Shown piece after piece: positions 16,348-24,640 of a stretch of 64,000 bases of DNA. The DNA is from an uncultured Megasphaera sp. Its GTDB lineage: Bacteria; Bacillota; Negativicutes; Veillonellales; Megasphaeraceae. The stretch lies in the NCBI GenBank assembly GCA_900540735.1, contig UQHB01000004.1, forward strand, positions 38,534-102,533, written 5' to 3'. The notes beneath the pieces are model-generated. The model had not been told where the DNA came from, did no database searches, and saw nothing but the letters and a program-made list of their open reading frames with translations. How positions within the stretch are numbered: the stretch's first letter is position 1; each line of letters opens with the position of its first letter. The position numbers and the translations under genes are program-made.

Positions 16348-16376
16348 GTCAAAAATAAAATAGTCAAAAAGTCAAA
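16348..16376 (+). promoter_or_regulatory. CtsR-like GTCAAA direct repeats upstream of hsp20
   Basis: GTCAAA occurs at 16348, 16363 and 16371 just before the -35 box, and once more at 16457 in the leader. The heat-shock repressor CtsR recognises tandem RGTCAAA heptads, but the spacings here (15 and 8) differ from the canonical 10. Inferred operator. Confidence 0.5.
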
Positions 16377-16384
16377 TAAAAGTC

Positions 16385-16413
16385 TTGACATATCGTAAAA
16401 ACGGGACTATAGT
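16385..16413 (+). promoter_or_regulatory. Strong sigma-70-type promoter of the hsp20 pair
   Basis: TTGACA (16385-16390), 17-base spacer, TATAGT (16408-16413). It is flanked by GTCAAA repeats, giving a leader of about 95 bases. Confidence 0.8.
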
Positions 16414-16516
16414 ATAGCCGTAATCAGGAAGAGGTTACAGAAAGACAAACGAAAAAGTCAAATAAGCAAACCTTCCTGGTACATACAATGTTAATAAATT
16501 TTGAAAGAGGGTTTTT

Positions 16517-16945
16517 ATGATGATGAAAAATTTATTTCCAGTTGTAAGTGCCAATGATGTTTTCAATGCTGATTCGATGTTTGACAATTTCTTACATGGC
16601 TTTGCTCCCATGAACATGCCGAAAGTAGATATTGAAGATAAAGGGAATGCCTATGAATTAAAAGCTGATTTACCGGGCGTTGCCAAAGAAGATATTAACT
16701 TGACTTATGATAACGATGTGTTGATCTTGTCTGCTTCGCACGAAGAAAGCAAGGACGAACAAGACGACCAGAAAAACTACATCCACAAAGAACGCATGAC
16801 CAGCTCCTTCTGCCGTCAGTTCGTCGTCGATGACATCCAAAAAGATGGCATTAAAGCTACCTTCAAAGATGGTGTCTTAACTGTTGACATGCCGAAAATG
16901 GCTGCACAACCGGCACCACAAAGCCAGACCATTGATATTCAGTGA
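16517..16945 (+). CDS. Hsp20/alpha-crystallin small heat-shock protein (copy 1)
   Basis: A 142-residue ATP-independent holdase that binds unfolding proteins in the cytoplasm. The alpha-crystallin domain covers about residues 35-130: KVDIEDKGNAYELKADLPGV, SASHEE, RQFVVDDI and the closing GVLTVDMPK. Three ATGs are in a row (16517, 16520, 16523); AGAGGG at 16505-16510 fits any. It lies 69 bases before a close paralogue, a clear tandem duplication. The upstream promoter and GTCAAA repeats suggest heat-shock control. Confidence 0.93.
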   Translation: MMMKNLFPVVSANDVFNADSMFDNFLHGFAPMNMPKVDIEDKGNAYELKADLPGVAKEDINLTYDNDVLILSASHEESKDEQDDQKNYIHKERMTSSFCRQFVVDDIQKDGIKATFKDGVLTVDMPKMAAQPAPQSQTIDIQ

Positions 16946-17014
16946 TTTTAAGAATAAGAATCAAATTTACGGTATATAATATAATTGTTTTATAAAGGAA
17001 GAAGATAATGACTT

Positions 17015-17452
17015 ATGAAAAGCTTATTCCCTATTGTAAATGATAATGCTCCCTTTTTCCCGGATAACGTTTTTGATAGTTTCTTTAATAGTTTTGCTCA
17101 ACCTGTAGAAGGAGATTTCACAGTGCCTAAAGTCGATATTGAAGATAAAGGCGATGCCTATGAATTAGTTACAGATTTACCAGGTGTCACCAAAGAAGAT
17201 GTCAATGTTACCTATAAAGATGATGTATTAACCTTGTCGGCTAAACACGAAGAACAGAAGGACGAAAAAGATGAAAAGAAAAATTACGTCCGTAAAGAAC
17301 GTACATCCGCTTTGTTCCGTCGTCAGTTCGTCGTCCACAACATAGATAAAGATGGCATTAAAGCTGCCTTTAAAGATGGTGTCTTGACCGTCACCATGCC
17401 GAAAGCTGACCCGAAGAAAGTCGAAGAAAGCCATCGCATTGAAGTACAGTAA
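17015..17452 (+). CDS. Hsp20/alpha-crystallin small heat-shock protein (copy 2)
   Basis: A 145-residue paralogue of the preceding gene, sharing its order of segments: MKSLFPIVND start, KVDIEDKGDAYELVTDLPGVTKEDVNVTY, NYVRKERTSALFRRQFVV, GVLTVTMPK. The C-terminal tail HRIEVQ resembles the I-x-I/V oligomerisation motif, as DIQ does in copy 1. Two copies may form mixed oligomers. A TATATAATATAA stretch in the 69-base gap could be a separate promoter, but the gene is probably also read from the upstream one. Ends at a long terminator. Confidence 0.93.
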   Translation: MKSLFPIVNDNAPFFPDNVFDSFFNSFAQPVEGDFTVPKVDIEDKGDAYELVTDLPGVTKEDVNVTYKDDVLTLSAKHEEQKDEKDEKKNYVRKERTSALFRRQFVVHNIDKDGIKAAFKDGVLTVTMPKADPKKVEESHRIEVQ

Positions 17453-17489
17453 TAGAGTAGAGTAAACGAAATATCGTCATAGATACAAT

Positions 17490-17550
17490 AAAAACCCAGG
17501 AATCTCGTCCACCACGCTACATATGGTCTTACGAGACTCCTGGGTTTTGT
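17490..17550 (+). terminator. Long intrinsic terminator after the hsp20 pair
   Basis: AAAACCCAGGA-TCTCGT and ACGAGA-TCCTGGGTTTT pair around a 22-base loop, followed by GTTG. The next 270 bases (17551-17824) hold nothing I can support. Confidence 0.8.
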
Positions 17551-17824
17551 TGTAAGGATTTTACGTCATCTTGTGATTGGTTCAGTTTTCTTTGACCTCT
17601 CTTTGCTTGTTCTTGTTCGTTCCTTATATTCCGTATTGTTTGCATGCATACAGTGTAATTTCAAGAAATACAAGTAATGATGAGACGGAAGACTTCCATT
17701 TCTAACATTCAATCGAAAAGTTCGATGCACTTAAATTATCTTTCGCGATTACATGTACTCTTAGATAAACGAACTGAGAATACTACGATATGAAATCCTT
17801 TCGACACTATGCAGTTGTAAATAA

Positions 17825-18160
17825 TCAATTATTGATAATCAACGCAACGAAAACTAAATCATTTGGGCCCTTGTTTTCTAAGCCGTGACCTTTTCCGCTC
17901 GGTGTATAAGTGACATCGCCTGCTTTGACGGTTCGGACTGTGCCGTTATCGTCGTAAATTCCCTCACCGGATAAGATATAATAGGCTTCTGCGTTGCCTT
18001 GATGAACATGGTAGCCCAAGGAACATCCCGGTTTCCATGTTACTTCTGCAAACATCCCGTTCTTACCCATTAACTGTTCTTGGGTGAGAAGCTGTTTTTT
18101 GAGGATGTAGCCTTTGCCACCGGCTGCGTGCTCTACTTTTTCTATGTCCACTGGACTCAC
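17825..18160 (-). CDS. Small single-domain cupin protein (copy 1)
   Basis: A 111-residue cupin. Motif 1 is in PGCSLGYHVHQGNAEAYYILSGEG (His, His, Glu metal ligands) and motif 2 in GDVTYTPSGKGHGLEN (final His). Such small cupins bind a metal and may be sugar or oxalate binding proteins, isomerases or sensors; no substrate can be named. It has its own promoter and a palindromic site in the gap to its paralogue at 18265-18591. The N-terminal ALLI-type ending and GKGY segment are shared with that copy. Confidence 0.88.
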   Translation of the reverse strand: MSPVDIEKVEHAAGGKGYILKKQLLTQEQLMGKNGMFAEVTWKPGCSLGYHVHQGNAEAYYILSGEGIYDDNGTVRTVKAGDVTYTPSGKGHGLENKGPNDLVFVALIINN

Positions 18161-18172
18161 CTTCTTTCAACG

Positions 18173-18186
18173 AATGCTTAAGCATT
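18173..18186 (-). promoter_or_regulatory. Perfect 14-bp palindrome, candidate operator of cupin copy 1
   Basis: AATGCTTAAGCATT sits a few bases downstream of the -10 box on the minus strand, where a repressor would block transcription. Confidence 0.5.
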
Positions 18187-18196
18187 TCTTGACTAT

Positions 18197-18225
18197 ATTA
18201 TAGCATGTCATTTCACAAATGTCAT
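18197..18225 (-). promoter_or_regulatory. Promoter of cupin copy 1
   Basis: On the minus strand: ATGACA (18220-18225), 17-base spacer, TATAAT (18197-18202). Confidence 0.6.
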
Positions 18226-18264
18226 GTAGAAATTAGAAAAAGATTATGCTATTTTTGCAACGAG

Positions 18265-18591
18265 TTAGTCACGAATGATGAGAGCCATGAAAATTAGGTC
18301 TTCTTTGCCAATATTGTCGATAGAATGGCCGTTATTGTGGACGTAAATCGTGTCGCCTTTGACGATTGTCCTCATAGTACCGCTGTCATTATAGGCTGCT
18401 GTGCCTTGCAGTACGTAGTAGGTTTCACTTTCTCCTATGTGTTCATGGTATCCCAGGGAACAGCCGGGCTTTAGGGTAACTTCTGCAAAGAGATTGATTT
18501 TTTCGTTCATTTGTTGTTCATTAAGAAATTCTTTGATGAGGCAGTACCCTTTGCCGCCCCAAGGATTGTCCATGCGCGTGACTTTAATCAT
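18265..18591 (-). CDS. Small single-domain cupin protein (copy 2)
   Basis: A 108-residue cupin paralogous to the gene at 17825-18160. It shares GGKGY, FAEVTLKPGCSLGYHEH, ESETYYVLQGTA and the closing DLIFMALII. The metal ligands His, His and Glu of motif 1 and His of motif 2 (NNGHSIDN) are kept. AAGGAGCG precedes the ATG. Tandem duplication with separate promoters suggests two differently induced copies. Substrate unknown. Confidence 0.88.
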   Translation of the reverse strand: MIKVTRMDNPWGGKGYCLIKEFLNEQQMNEKINLFAEVTLKPGCSLGYHEHIGESETYYVLQGTAAYNDSGTMRTIVKGDTIYVHNNGHSIDNIGKEDLIFMALIIRD

Positions 18592-18722
18592 GAGTATCGC
18601 TCCTTTTCGTTGTGATAGACTGCGCCTATTTTCTTTAGTATACCGTAAATATATGCGAAATAATGGAGCACTTCAGAGAATAAGACCATTTTTTTATGCT
18701 ATTTGCGTGCTAGCTTAGGGGC

Positions 18723-18792
18723 CATATAGGGGTAGTCTTTTTACTTAAACCGGGAGCTAGCGCAACGGGCGTAAAAAGACTACCCCTATATG
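18723..18792. repeat. Perfect 22-bp inverted repeat element with 26-base centre
   Basis: The arms 18723-18744 and 18771-18792 (each containing TAGGGGTAGTC or its complement and a TTTTTAC/GTAAAAA end) pair without mismatch. It lies between cupin copy 2 and the larA terminator, in no gene. No coding capacity or clear target duplication. It could be a miniature transposable element or a structured RNA. Confidence 0.7.
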
Positions 18793-18814
18793 ATGGAACA
18801 TAAGCGAATATAAC

Positions 18815-18848
18815 AAAAAATGGCTCTCCTTAGGGAGAGCCATTTTTT
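18815..18848. terminator. Intrinsic terminator downstream of the larA-like gene
   Basis: AAAAAATGGCTCTCC and GGGAGAGCCATTTTTT pair perfectly around a 3-base loop; works on both strands. Confidence 0.9.
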
Positions 18849-18861
18849 GTTACTGATTACT

Positions 18862-20166
18862 TTATTTCTGCAATACTGGAACGATTTTCGTGCAGTGCGG
18901 CATAATGTTGATGGTGTAATCTTTATCTTTGCCTTGTTCTTTTAATTTCTGCTGTGCAATATCCCATGCTTCTTGAACAGTCGCAACAGGAATCTGGCCT
19001 GTACGGCGAATGTCCAAGAAGTTACGCGGTAACGTTACTAAGATAACCGTGTTGCGATGAGCCAAGCAGAAAAGGTTGTATGCAACGAAGAAAGGAATCG
19101 TAAATTTAGCGCGAAGAGCTGCTTCCATTTCTTCCATCGTGTCGTATTTGAAGCTGTCCATGTAAGCAGCCGGTTCTTTAATGTCCCGCGCTTCCATGAT
19201 AGCAATGACGATACCGCCTTCTTTAACAGCCATTTCAGCCGGGTCATAGCATTTACTGCCTTGGTAGAGGCTGACATCGCTCGGATAGCCGCCAGCGCAA
19301 GCGAAGACGACATCTGTTTTTTGTTTCATCGGTACGCGCTGAATGTTGAGCGTATCTTCTGTGCCTTTACGCCAAGCTTCGTACCAGTCACCGCCGACCA
19401 TTTCGCAGATTTCGCCGTCTGCGTTGATGATGGAGTGAACGAGGAAGCACGGATTAATTTTTTTGCAAGCTTCGACCATGTCGTCATTTAATGGGTTGTG
19501 GTCGATGAGGAGGGGACGAGTGTGCGGATTGACGCCGCCGCCAACTTGTTCTGCTAAGGCGTGGCAATGGTTTTTCTGAATTGTATCGTACCCAGCAACG
19601 CCCGGGAGAATCAATTTACGGCCACCGCCAAAACCGGCGAAGAGGTGGGTTGTAATGCCGTCGACGAGGATGACTTTATCTGCATCAACGACGCGTTTAT
19701 TTAAGAGTAACGGCGTACCCATCGAGGTTTTGCCCATATCGACGAGGGTCGGGTCTGTGCAGCTGTGCTGATAGGTCTTGACGCGCTGTAAGACTTCTTT
19801 ACCGCAAACGACTTCGTCTTCTTCCAGAGTCTGCGGACGGTGGGAGCCTTGAGCGAAGACGATGTAAATGTCGTCGTCAGGAACACCGGCTAAGTTTAAT
19901 TCGTCAATAATGTAGACGAGGAACTGGCTCGATTTATTCCATGTCCGTGTAACGTCAGCAACGACGAGGCAAACTTTATCGCCTTTTTGGACTTTTTCTT
20001 GGAGCGGCGCACTGCCAATAGGGTGGCGCATGCAGTTAATCGTTGCTTCTTTGACATCGACAGGAGGAATGTCTTTTCCTTCCATGACGTCAGAAATATG
20101 TTCTTCTGGTAACATGACGGTCTGTTGTTGATCGCCAATACTAAAGGTAAATTCTTTTAATGACAT
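18862..20166 (-). CDS. LarA-family nickel-dependent lactate racemase-like protein
   Basis: A 434-residue DUF2088/LarA protein. LarA carries a covalent nickel-pincer nucleotide and racemises lactate. Counterparts of the known ligands can be seen: Arg in DVTRTWNK, His in AQGSHRP, His in ITTHLFAGF, Lys in FGGGRKLILPGVAGY (cofactor attachment), and His in IQKNHCH. GGAGAAG lies 9 bases before the ATG at 20166; 14 further codons upstream are untranslated by this reading. LarBCE, which make the cofactor, are not in the window. Several LarA relatives act on other 2-hydroxyacids. With the acrylate operon 4 kb away, lactate is a reasonable but unproven substrate. Confidence 0.85.
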   Translation of the reverse strand: MSLKEFTFSIGDQQQTVMLPEEHISDVMEGKDIPPVDVKEATINCMRHPIGSAPLQEKVQKGDKVCLVVADVTRTWNKSSQFLVYIIDELNLAGVPDDDIYIVFAQGSHRPQTLEEDEVVCGKEVLQRVKTYQHSCTDPTLVDMGKTSMGTPLLLNKRVVDADKVILVDGITTHLFAGFGGGRKLILPGVAGYDTIQKNHCHALAEQVGGGVNPHTRPLLIDHNPLNDDMVEACKKINPCFLVHSIINADGEICEMVGGDWYEAWRKGTEDTLNIQRVPMKQKTDVVFACAGGYPSDVSLYQGSKCYDPAEMAVKEGGIVIAIMEARDIKEPAAYMDSFKYDTMEEMEAALRAKFTIPFFVAYNLFCLAHRNTVILVTLPRNFLDIRRTGQIPVATVQEAWDIAQQKLKEQGKDKDYTINIMPHCTKIVPVLQK

Positions 20167-20213
20167 GAGTATCTTCTCCACTTCATTAATTAATTTCAAT
20201 ACTAACAAGTAGA

Positions 20214-20241
20214 ATTATATCATGCCTGTTTTTTTGTTCAA
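20214..20241 (-). promoter_or_regulatory. Promoter of the larA-like gene
   Basis: Minus strand: TTGAAC (20236-20241), 16-base spacer, TATAAT (20214-20219); about 45 bases of leader. Confidence 0.65.
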
Positions 20242-20275
20242 GATGAAAGATACGAGAAGATATGGAAATTTGTCA

Positions 20276-21066
20276 TTATACAATGCCGATGTACACATAG
20301 ATTAAATATTTCTGGGTAATAGCGGCTAATTCTTGTAATGTTGCAAGCGGTGTAGGCGGAGCCGTCATCTTGTACTGCGGGAAATAGCGCGTAATGTGAA
20401 GGGGAATGTCTGGACGAATGGATGCTAGCCATTTCGCTTCTGTCGTCATGGATTCAGCTGTGTCGTTATAGCCGGGAACGATGAGCGTCGTCACTTCGAC
20501 GTGCGAGACCGCTGCTGCCAGGGCAATAGTCCGTTCGACCGGCGCCCGTGTACCGCCGTAAATGGTGTGATAAAAGGCATCGGGCCCTTTGAGGTCAATG
20601 TTCTAGGCATCAATGTAGGGGAGAAGTGTCCGGAGCGGTTCTTCTTCTATATAACCATTGGAGACCATGATCATTGCTAAATCTTGTGCGCGCAGTAAAG
20701 GGGCCGTATCCATGATGTATTCGTACGATAAGAGCGGTTCATTATACGTAAAGGCAACGCCTATATTGCCGTAACCTCGTTGGCCAAGGACAGGCGCGTC
20801 AAGTCGTCTGGCGAGACGTATTGCGTTGGCGGCTGGGCTTGGGCGATTTGCCAGTTTTGACAGAACGCACAAGACAGATTGCAGCCCCACGAGCCTACGG
20901 AGAGAATCATCCTGCCTGGGTGAAAACGTTGAAGCGGTTTCTTTGCGATGGGGTCTAAGGCTAAGGTCGCGCAGGCTCCGTAAGACACGGTATAGAGTGT
21001 ACCGCCGTCATTGTAGCGCGTACGGCAACGGCCAGACTGTCCTGGGGCGATACGGCAATGATGTCG
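20276..21066 (-). pseudogene. Broken radical SAM gene of the AmmeMemoRadiSam system (AmrS-like)
   Basis: The remnant can be followed through two frames. Near 21.05 kb it begins RHHCRIAPGQSGRC and reads on to PIAKKPLQRFHPG and WGCNLSCAFCQNW (the CxxxCxxC SAM cluster). A frameshift near 20.77 kb (CAATATAGGC, fitting a TA insertion) then moves it to the frame with GVAFTYNEPLLSYEY. Next is an in-frame TAG at 20601-20603 (PYIDA-stop-NIDLKG), then VEVTTLIVPGYNDT and HITRYFPQY, and an early end after YLIYVYIGIV where the family continues with a C-terminal cysteine region. The N-terminal leader with the first cysteines is missing and is fused to the AMMECR1 remnant. At least four lesions, so a pseudogene. 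Confidence 0.85.
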
Positions 21067-22369
21067 TCCAATGCCTGCTTTTTCTTTGGCAATAGCCAGT
21101 TGCTGCTGCACTGTATAAACGCCTTCCAAATCTGGTAAGAGCAGGCCTGTTTGGGCGTGGCTCATGACGATGACACCGTATTTTTTCGGGTCTAATTCGT
21201 CTGTCGACGAGACTGGTTCCGGTGTGCCGAGGATATCGACAGAAATAGAAAGACCTTTTAATTCTTCTGGTTTCAGTGGATAGAAACGCGGGTCCCGTGT
21301 AGCTGCTGAGACGGCGTTATGAATGATTTCACTGGCTTCATTGAACTGCATCGGCAAGAACGTGTCAATACAACCGCGGAGATTGCTGCCTTTATGAAGG
21401 GATACAAAGGCACCGGCTTTATTTTCTAATAAGTCTTCTGGCGTGTCTTTCGGGACCGACATGACCGTATGGTGCTGTAAATAGAAGGAAATGCTTTGCC
21501 GCGCTAAATCGACGCGAATATCGTGCCTTGTCGGCTGCGGTGCGGCCGTTTCGTCGCCGTCATTGACATAGAGGGCGACACCATAGCCAACGCCGAAAGG
21601 CCCTTCATACGAATAAATTGGCATAGCTGGTTTTATATGCTGTAAGACTCCAAAGAGAAAATACACTGACGGTAAGCCGCACATGCCTGCTTCGTCAATA
21701 AGGGACGACGGCATGGCTTCGAGCTGGCTTTTGTCGGGCCGTCATAATCGTGCGGTCAAAGACTTCTCCTTTGGGCGTGTACCCATTGGGCGAACCAGGG
21801 AGTAAGCGGTGTGATAAGTCGCCTGATGCAATGACGGCAATACGCCGTCCTATGCGCGTTGCTGCGGTGACGACGATATCCCCTAAGACGGTCATGGACT
21901 TGTAATCATCAAAGCGCGGTGCTAAGAGGACTACAGGCCCCGTAAATCCGGCTTTTCGCAAGTAATATAAAGGCACGAAGGACCCTTGGTCGACCTTTAA
22001 AGGATGACCGTACGTATTAGCCCAATCGTGGTCAATGGCGTAGAGCGGCGTTTTATCTTTTGCTTCGTTCATGATTTCTTGGGCCAACGTCATATCTGTA
22101 TGGCATGTCATGGTCAATTCAGGATAGCCAAAATCGCCGAGATTCCCTGTTATGACTGGTTCCGGGAAAATAGCTGCGCCATCAGGAAAGACGTAATTAT
22201 GAGGTGAAATCACTACGACTGTATCAGGATATAAGGCGGCCATCATTTCCGTTGCGGCTGTAACGGACGTGACCGTCTTTTCGATTTTTTGTAATTCAGT
22301 GCCGCCAATTTCCGGCAGCATAATGGGCGGATGTGGGAGAAGTGCCGCCGCGACACAGGTGTATTTCAT
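21067..22369 (-). pseudogene. Broken LigB-like/AMMECR1 fusion gene (AmmeMemoRadiSam system protein A)
   Basis: The 5' part (start 22369, GAGGAGG 8 bases upstream) encodes a class III extradiol-dioxygenase-like domain with ALLPHPPIMLPEIGG, VVISPHNY, GHPLKVDQGSFVPLYYL and ASGDLSHRL. One extra C in a CCC run (21736-21738) shifts the frame; removing it gives a smooth IMTADKSQLEAMPSSLIDEAG join to the AMMECR1 domain, which has GAFVSLHKGSNLRGCIDTF and VSAATRDPRF. That domain stops being AMMECR1-like after AIAKEKAGI and runs straight into radical SAM sequence. This implies an in-frame deletion of the AMMECR1 end and the amrS start. Function in bacteria is unsettled; here it is surely lost unless repaired by recoding. 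Confidence 0.85.
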
Positions 22370-22389
22370 GATACATACCTCCTCTATAT

Positions 22390-23796
22390 TCAATCTATAT
22401 CTTCGGTTTCTGTAGGTAATGGGAAGGTGACTGTAATCGTCGTGCCTACGTGCTCTTCACTGTGCATCATAATGTCAGCGTGGTTTGCTTTGGCAATGCG
22501 TTTGGCAATGGAAAGACCAAGGCCAGAACCGCCAGTTTCTTTCGTCCGAGACGAATCGACGCGATAGAACCGTTCAAAGACCCGCGCTTGGTCCGCTTTG
22601 GGGATGCCAATGCCTGTATCGGCGACCGTATAGGCAACCTTCGTTGCAGTGGCTTTACACGAGAGGGTAATACTGCCCCCTTTAGGCGTGTATTTTAAGG
22701 CATTATCGACGAAGACGCGAAGCATTTGCTTAATACTGCCTGGTTCGGCATAGAGCATGACAGAATCATTTGTACCTAAGCAAATCTGGTGGTCTTTGTC
22801 GATTAAGGTCATTTCTGCATATAGCTCTTGGAGCAGTGGTGCTGTATCAAAGAGCGTAAAGTGCTGTGACAACGTGCCGTTATTATTTCTGGCAAAAAAA
22901 AGAAGCCTTTCAATTAAATCCTTCATGTAGTTCGTTTCGCTTTTAATAGCTGCCAAACTTTCGTCTGTAATGGCCGGGTCATTTTTGCCCCATCGGTCGA
23001 GCAAGTCTGCATAGCCCGCAATGACTGTAATGGGCGTGCGCAGTTCATGAGACGCATCGCTAACAAATTGCTGTTGCCGTTTATAGCCATATTCGATGCG
23101 GTCTAAGGCCTGGTTAATACTGACGGCGACGTCATGGACTTCATTCTTGTGATTAGACAAGGTAATGCGGTTGCCTAAGTTCGTCACTTCCATATCATTC
23201 ATTGTAGCACTAATATGCTGTAATGGGGCCATCGATTTACGCATAACATACATGCCCAGGACAATAGTCAAAATTAAGCTGCCCAGCATAATAAAGGCCA
23301 GTTCTCCTGTGAGTAAGGTCAAAAAAATATTTTCTTTCCCAGGATGATGGAAAAATCGTAAGTAATAGACAGCACCAGCCGGGCTGGTCCAGCGTGTATA
23401 ATAGGCGTACCCTGCTTCTGTATCGCCTTGCATGGCGATAGGCAAGGCTGTATTCGTGCGAATGGCCTCGTCAATCGTGCGGTCGCTGTGGTTCTTGACG
23501 GCATAGGCCGGGCCATTGTCGAGGATGAGGTTGCCTGCACTATTGTAGATTTGCAGCGTTACATACATCGGAATATTAGCGCGAATAAAGATAGTCGTAT
23601 CGACGGTCTGGGCATCATTTAAATAGGCGAGCGTTTCGGCTGCGCTGTGCTTTAAATCTTCTTCTGTCGACGTTTTCATGCTGTAATGGAGGCCCGTCAA
23701 AATGATGAGCGATACTAAGAGGAGCGTTGCAAAGACGATGGACGAGTAGAGCAGAATGACTTTGGAAAAAATCGTATTAATCTTCGTGAGCCACAT
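22390..23796 (-). CDS. Sensor histidine kinase of an OmpR-type two-component system
   Basis: A 468-residue membrane kinase. Helix 1 is near residues 12-32 and helix 2 near 160-182, enclosing an extracytoplasmic sensor of about 125 residues. A HAMP linker follows, then the HisKA box with SDASHELRTPITV (phospho-accepting His). The ATPase domain has VDNALKYTPKGG (N box), DTGIGIP (G1) and GGSGLGLSIAKRI (G2). Its start overlaps the response-regulator gene by 20 bases, so the pair is co-translated. Architecture recalls ArlS/CssS/HssS-type kinases. The signal cannot be told. Confidence 0.92.
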   Translation of the reverse strand: MWLTKINTIFSKVILLYSSIVFATLLLVSLIILTGLHYSMKTSTEEDLKHSAAETLAYLNDAQTVDTTIFIRANIPMYVTLQIYNSAGNLILDNGPAYAVKNHSDRTIDEAIRTNTALPIAMQGDTEAGYAYYTRWTSPAGAVYYLRFFHHPGKENIFLTLLTGELAFIMLGSLILTIVLGMYVMRKSMAPLQHISATMNDMEVTNLGNRITLSNHKNEVHDVAVSINQALDRIEYGYKRQQQFVSDASHELRTPITVIAGYADLLDRWGKNDPAITDESLAAIKSETNYMKDLIERLLFFARNNNGTLSQHFTLFDTAPLLQELYAEMTLIDKDHQICLGTNDSVMLYAEPGSIKQMLRVFVDNALKYTPKGGSITLSCKATATKVAYTVADTGIGIPKADQARVFERFYRVDSSRTKETGGSGLGLSIAKRIAKANHADIMMHSEEHVGTTITVTFPLPTETEDID

Positions 23797-24463
23797 AGCC
23801 TACTCCGCGGACGGTGCGAATATACTGTCTATCTTGCTGACGGTCGCCGATTTTGTTACGCACATACCGGACGAATACTTCAATGACATTCGTATTCCCT
23901 AAGTATTCGTAGCCCCACACGTCTTCGAGGATTTGCTCTTTCGAGACGACGCAGTTTTTGTGGCGCACTAAATAGGCGAGGAAGTCGAATTCCTTTTTCG
24001 TCAAGACGACCAATTTGCCGTTGACGCGTACTTCGTGGCGGTCTAAGTAGAGCGTAATGTCTTGTAAATGTAAGGTCGTAGTGACATGGGGATCTTCTTT
24101 CGTACGCAAGAGGACGCGAATACGGGCGAATAGTTCCTTACTGTTAAAGGGTTTCGTCAAGTAATCGTCAGCACCTAAGTCGAGGCATTCTACTTTCGCA
24201 TTGACATCATCTTTAGCTGATACAATCATAATGGGGACAGAAGAAATTTCACGCAACCGTTCACAGACGACGGCACCGGTCATATCGGGCAGCATGAAAT
24301 CTAAGAGCACTAAGTCGAAATGCTCCTGACCGACGCGGTCCAAGGCCCGACCGCCGTCGTATTCAATAGTACAGCGATAGCCTTCGTGTTCCAGCTCCAT
24401 TTGCATGAAGCGGGCAATATGTTTTTCGTCTTCTACAATTAAAATACGAGGTTTATCAATCAT
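23777..24463 (-). CDS. OmpR/PhoB-family response regulator
   Basis: A 228-residue regulator. The receiver domain (about 5-118) has acidic residues in VEDEKH, the phospho-acceptor Asp in DLVLLDFMLPD, Ser in IVSAKD and Lys in LTKPF. The winged-helix DNA-binding domain (130-226) ends RTVRGVGYVA, as usual. AAGGAG 9 bases before 24463 sets the start; an ATG 11 codons upstream lies before that site. Overlaps the kinase gene by 20 bases. Likely autoregulated with its kinase, though no operator repeats were recognised. Confidence 0.93.
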   Translation of the reverse strand: MIDKPRILIVEDEKHIARFMQMELEHEGYRCTIEYDGGRALDRVGQEHFDLVLLDFMLPDMTGAVVCERLREISSVPIMIVSAKDDVNAKVECLDLGADDYLTKPFNSKELFARIRVLLRTKEDPHVTTTLHLQDITLYLDRHEVRVNGKLVVLTKKEFDFLAYLVRHKNCVVSKEQILEDVWGYEYLGNTNVIEVFVRYVRNKIGDRQQDRQYIRTVRGVGYVAHED

Positions 24464-24606
24464 GAAAAAGTCTCCTTCGTTCGTTTTACTCTTCATATAC
24501 CCATATTATACCGTATCCCTTAGAATTATGCTAATTGTAATAAAAATAAATGCAAAAAAATCATGGATAAATTAGAAAATTTGCTTTAATTTTATGATTC
24601 AAGGAA

Positions 24607-24634
24607 TTTACTTTTCTTCATAATCTGTTATTAT
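24607..24634 (+). promoter_or_regulatory. Candidate promoter of the small RNA
   Basis: TTTACT (24607-24612), 16-base spacer, TATTAT (24629-24634), just ahead of the structured region. Confidence 0.5.
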
Positions 24635-24640
24635 AAAGAT

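Noticed and set aside
20601..20603. In-frame TAG in the radical SAM gene as a pyrrolysine codon
   Set aside because: The same gene has frameshifts and truncation, and no Pyl genes are seen; gene decay is simpler.
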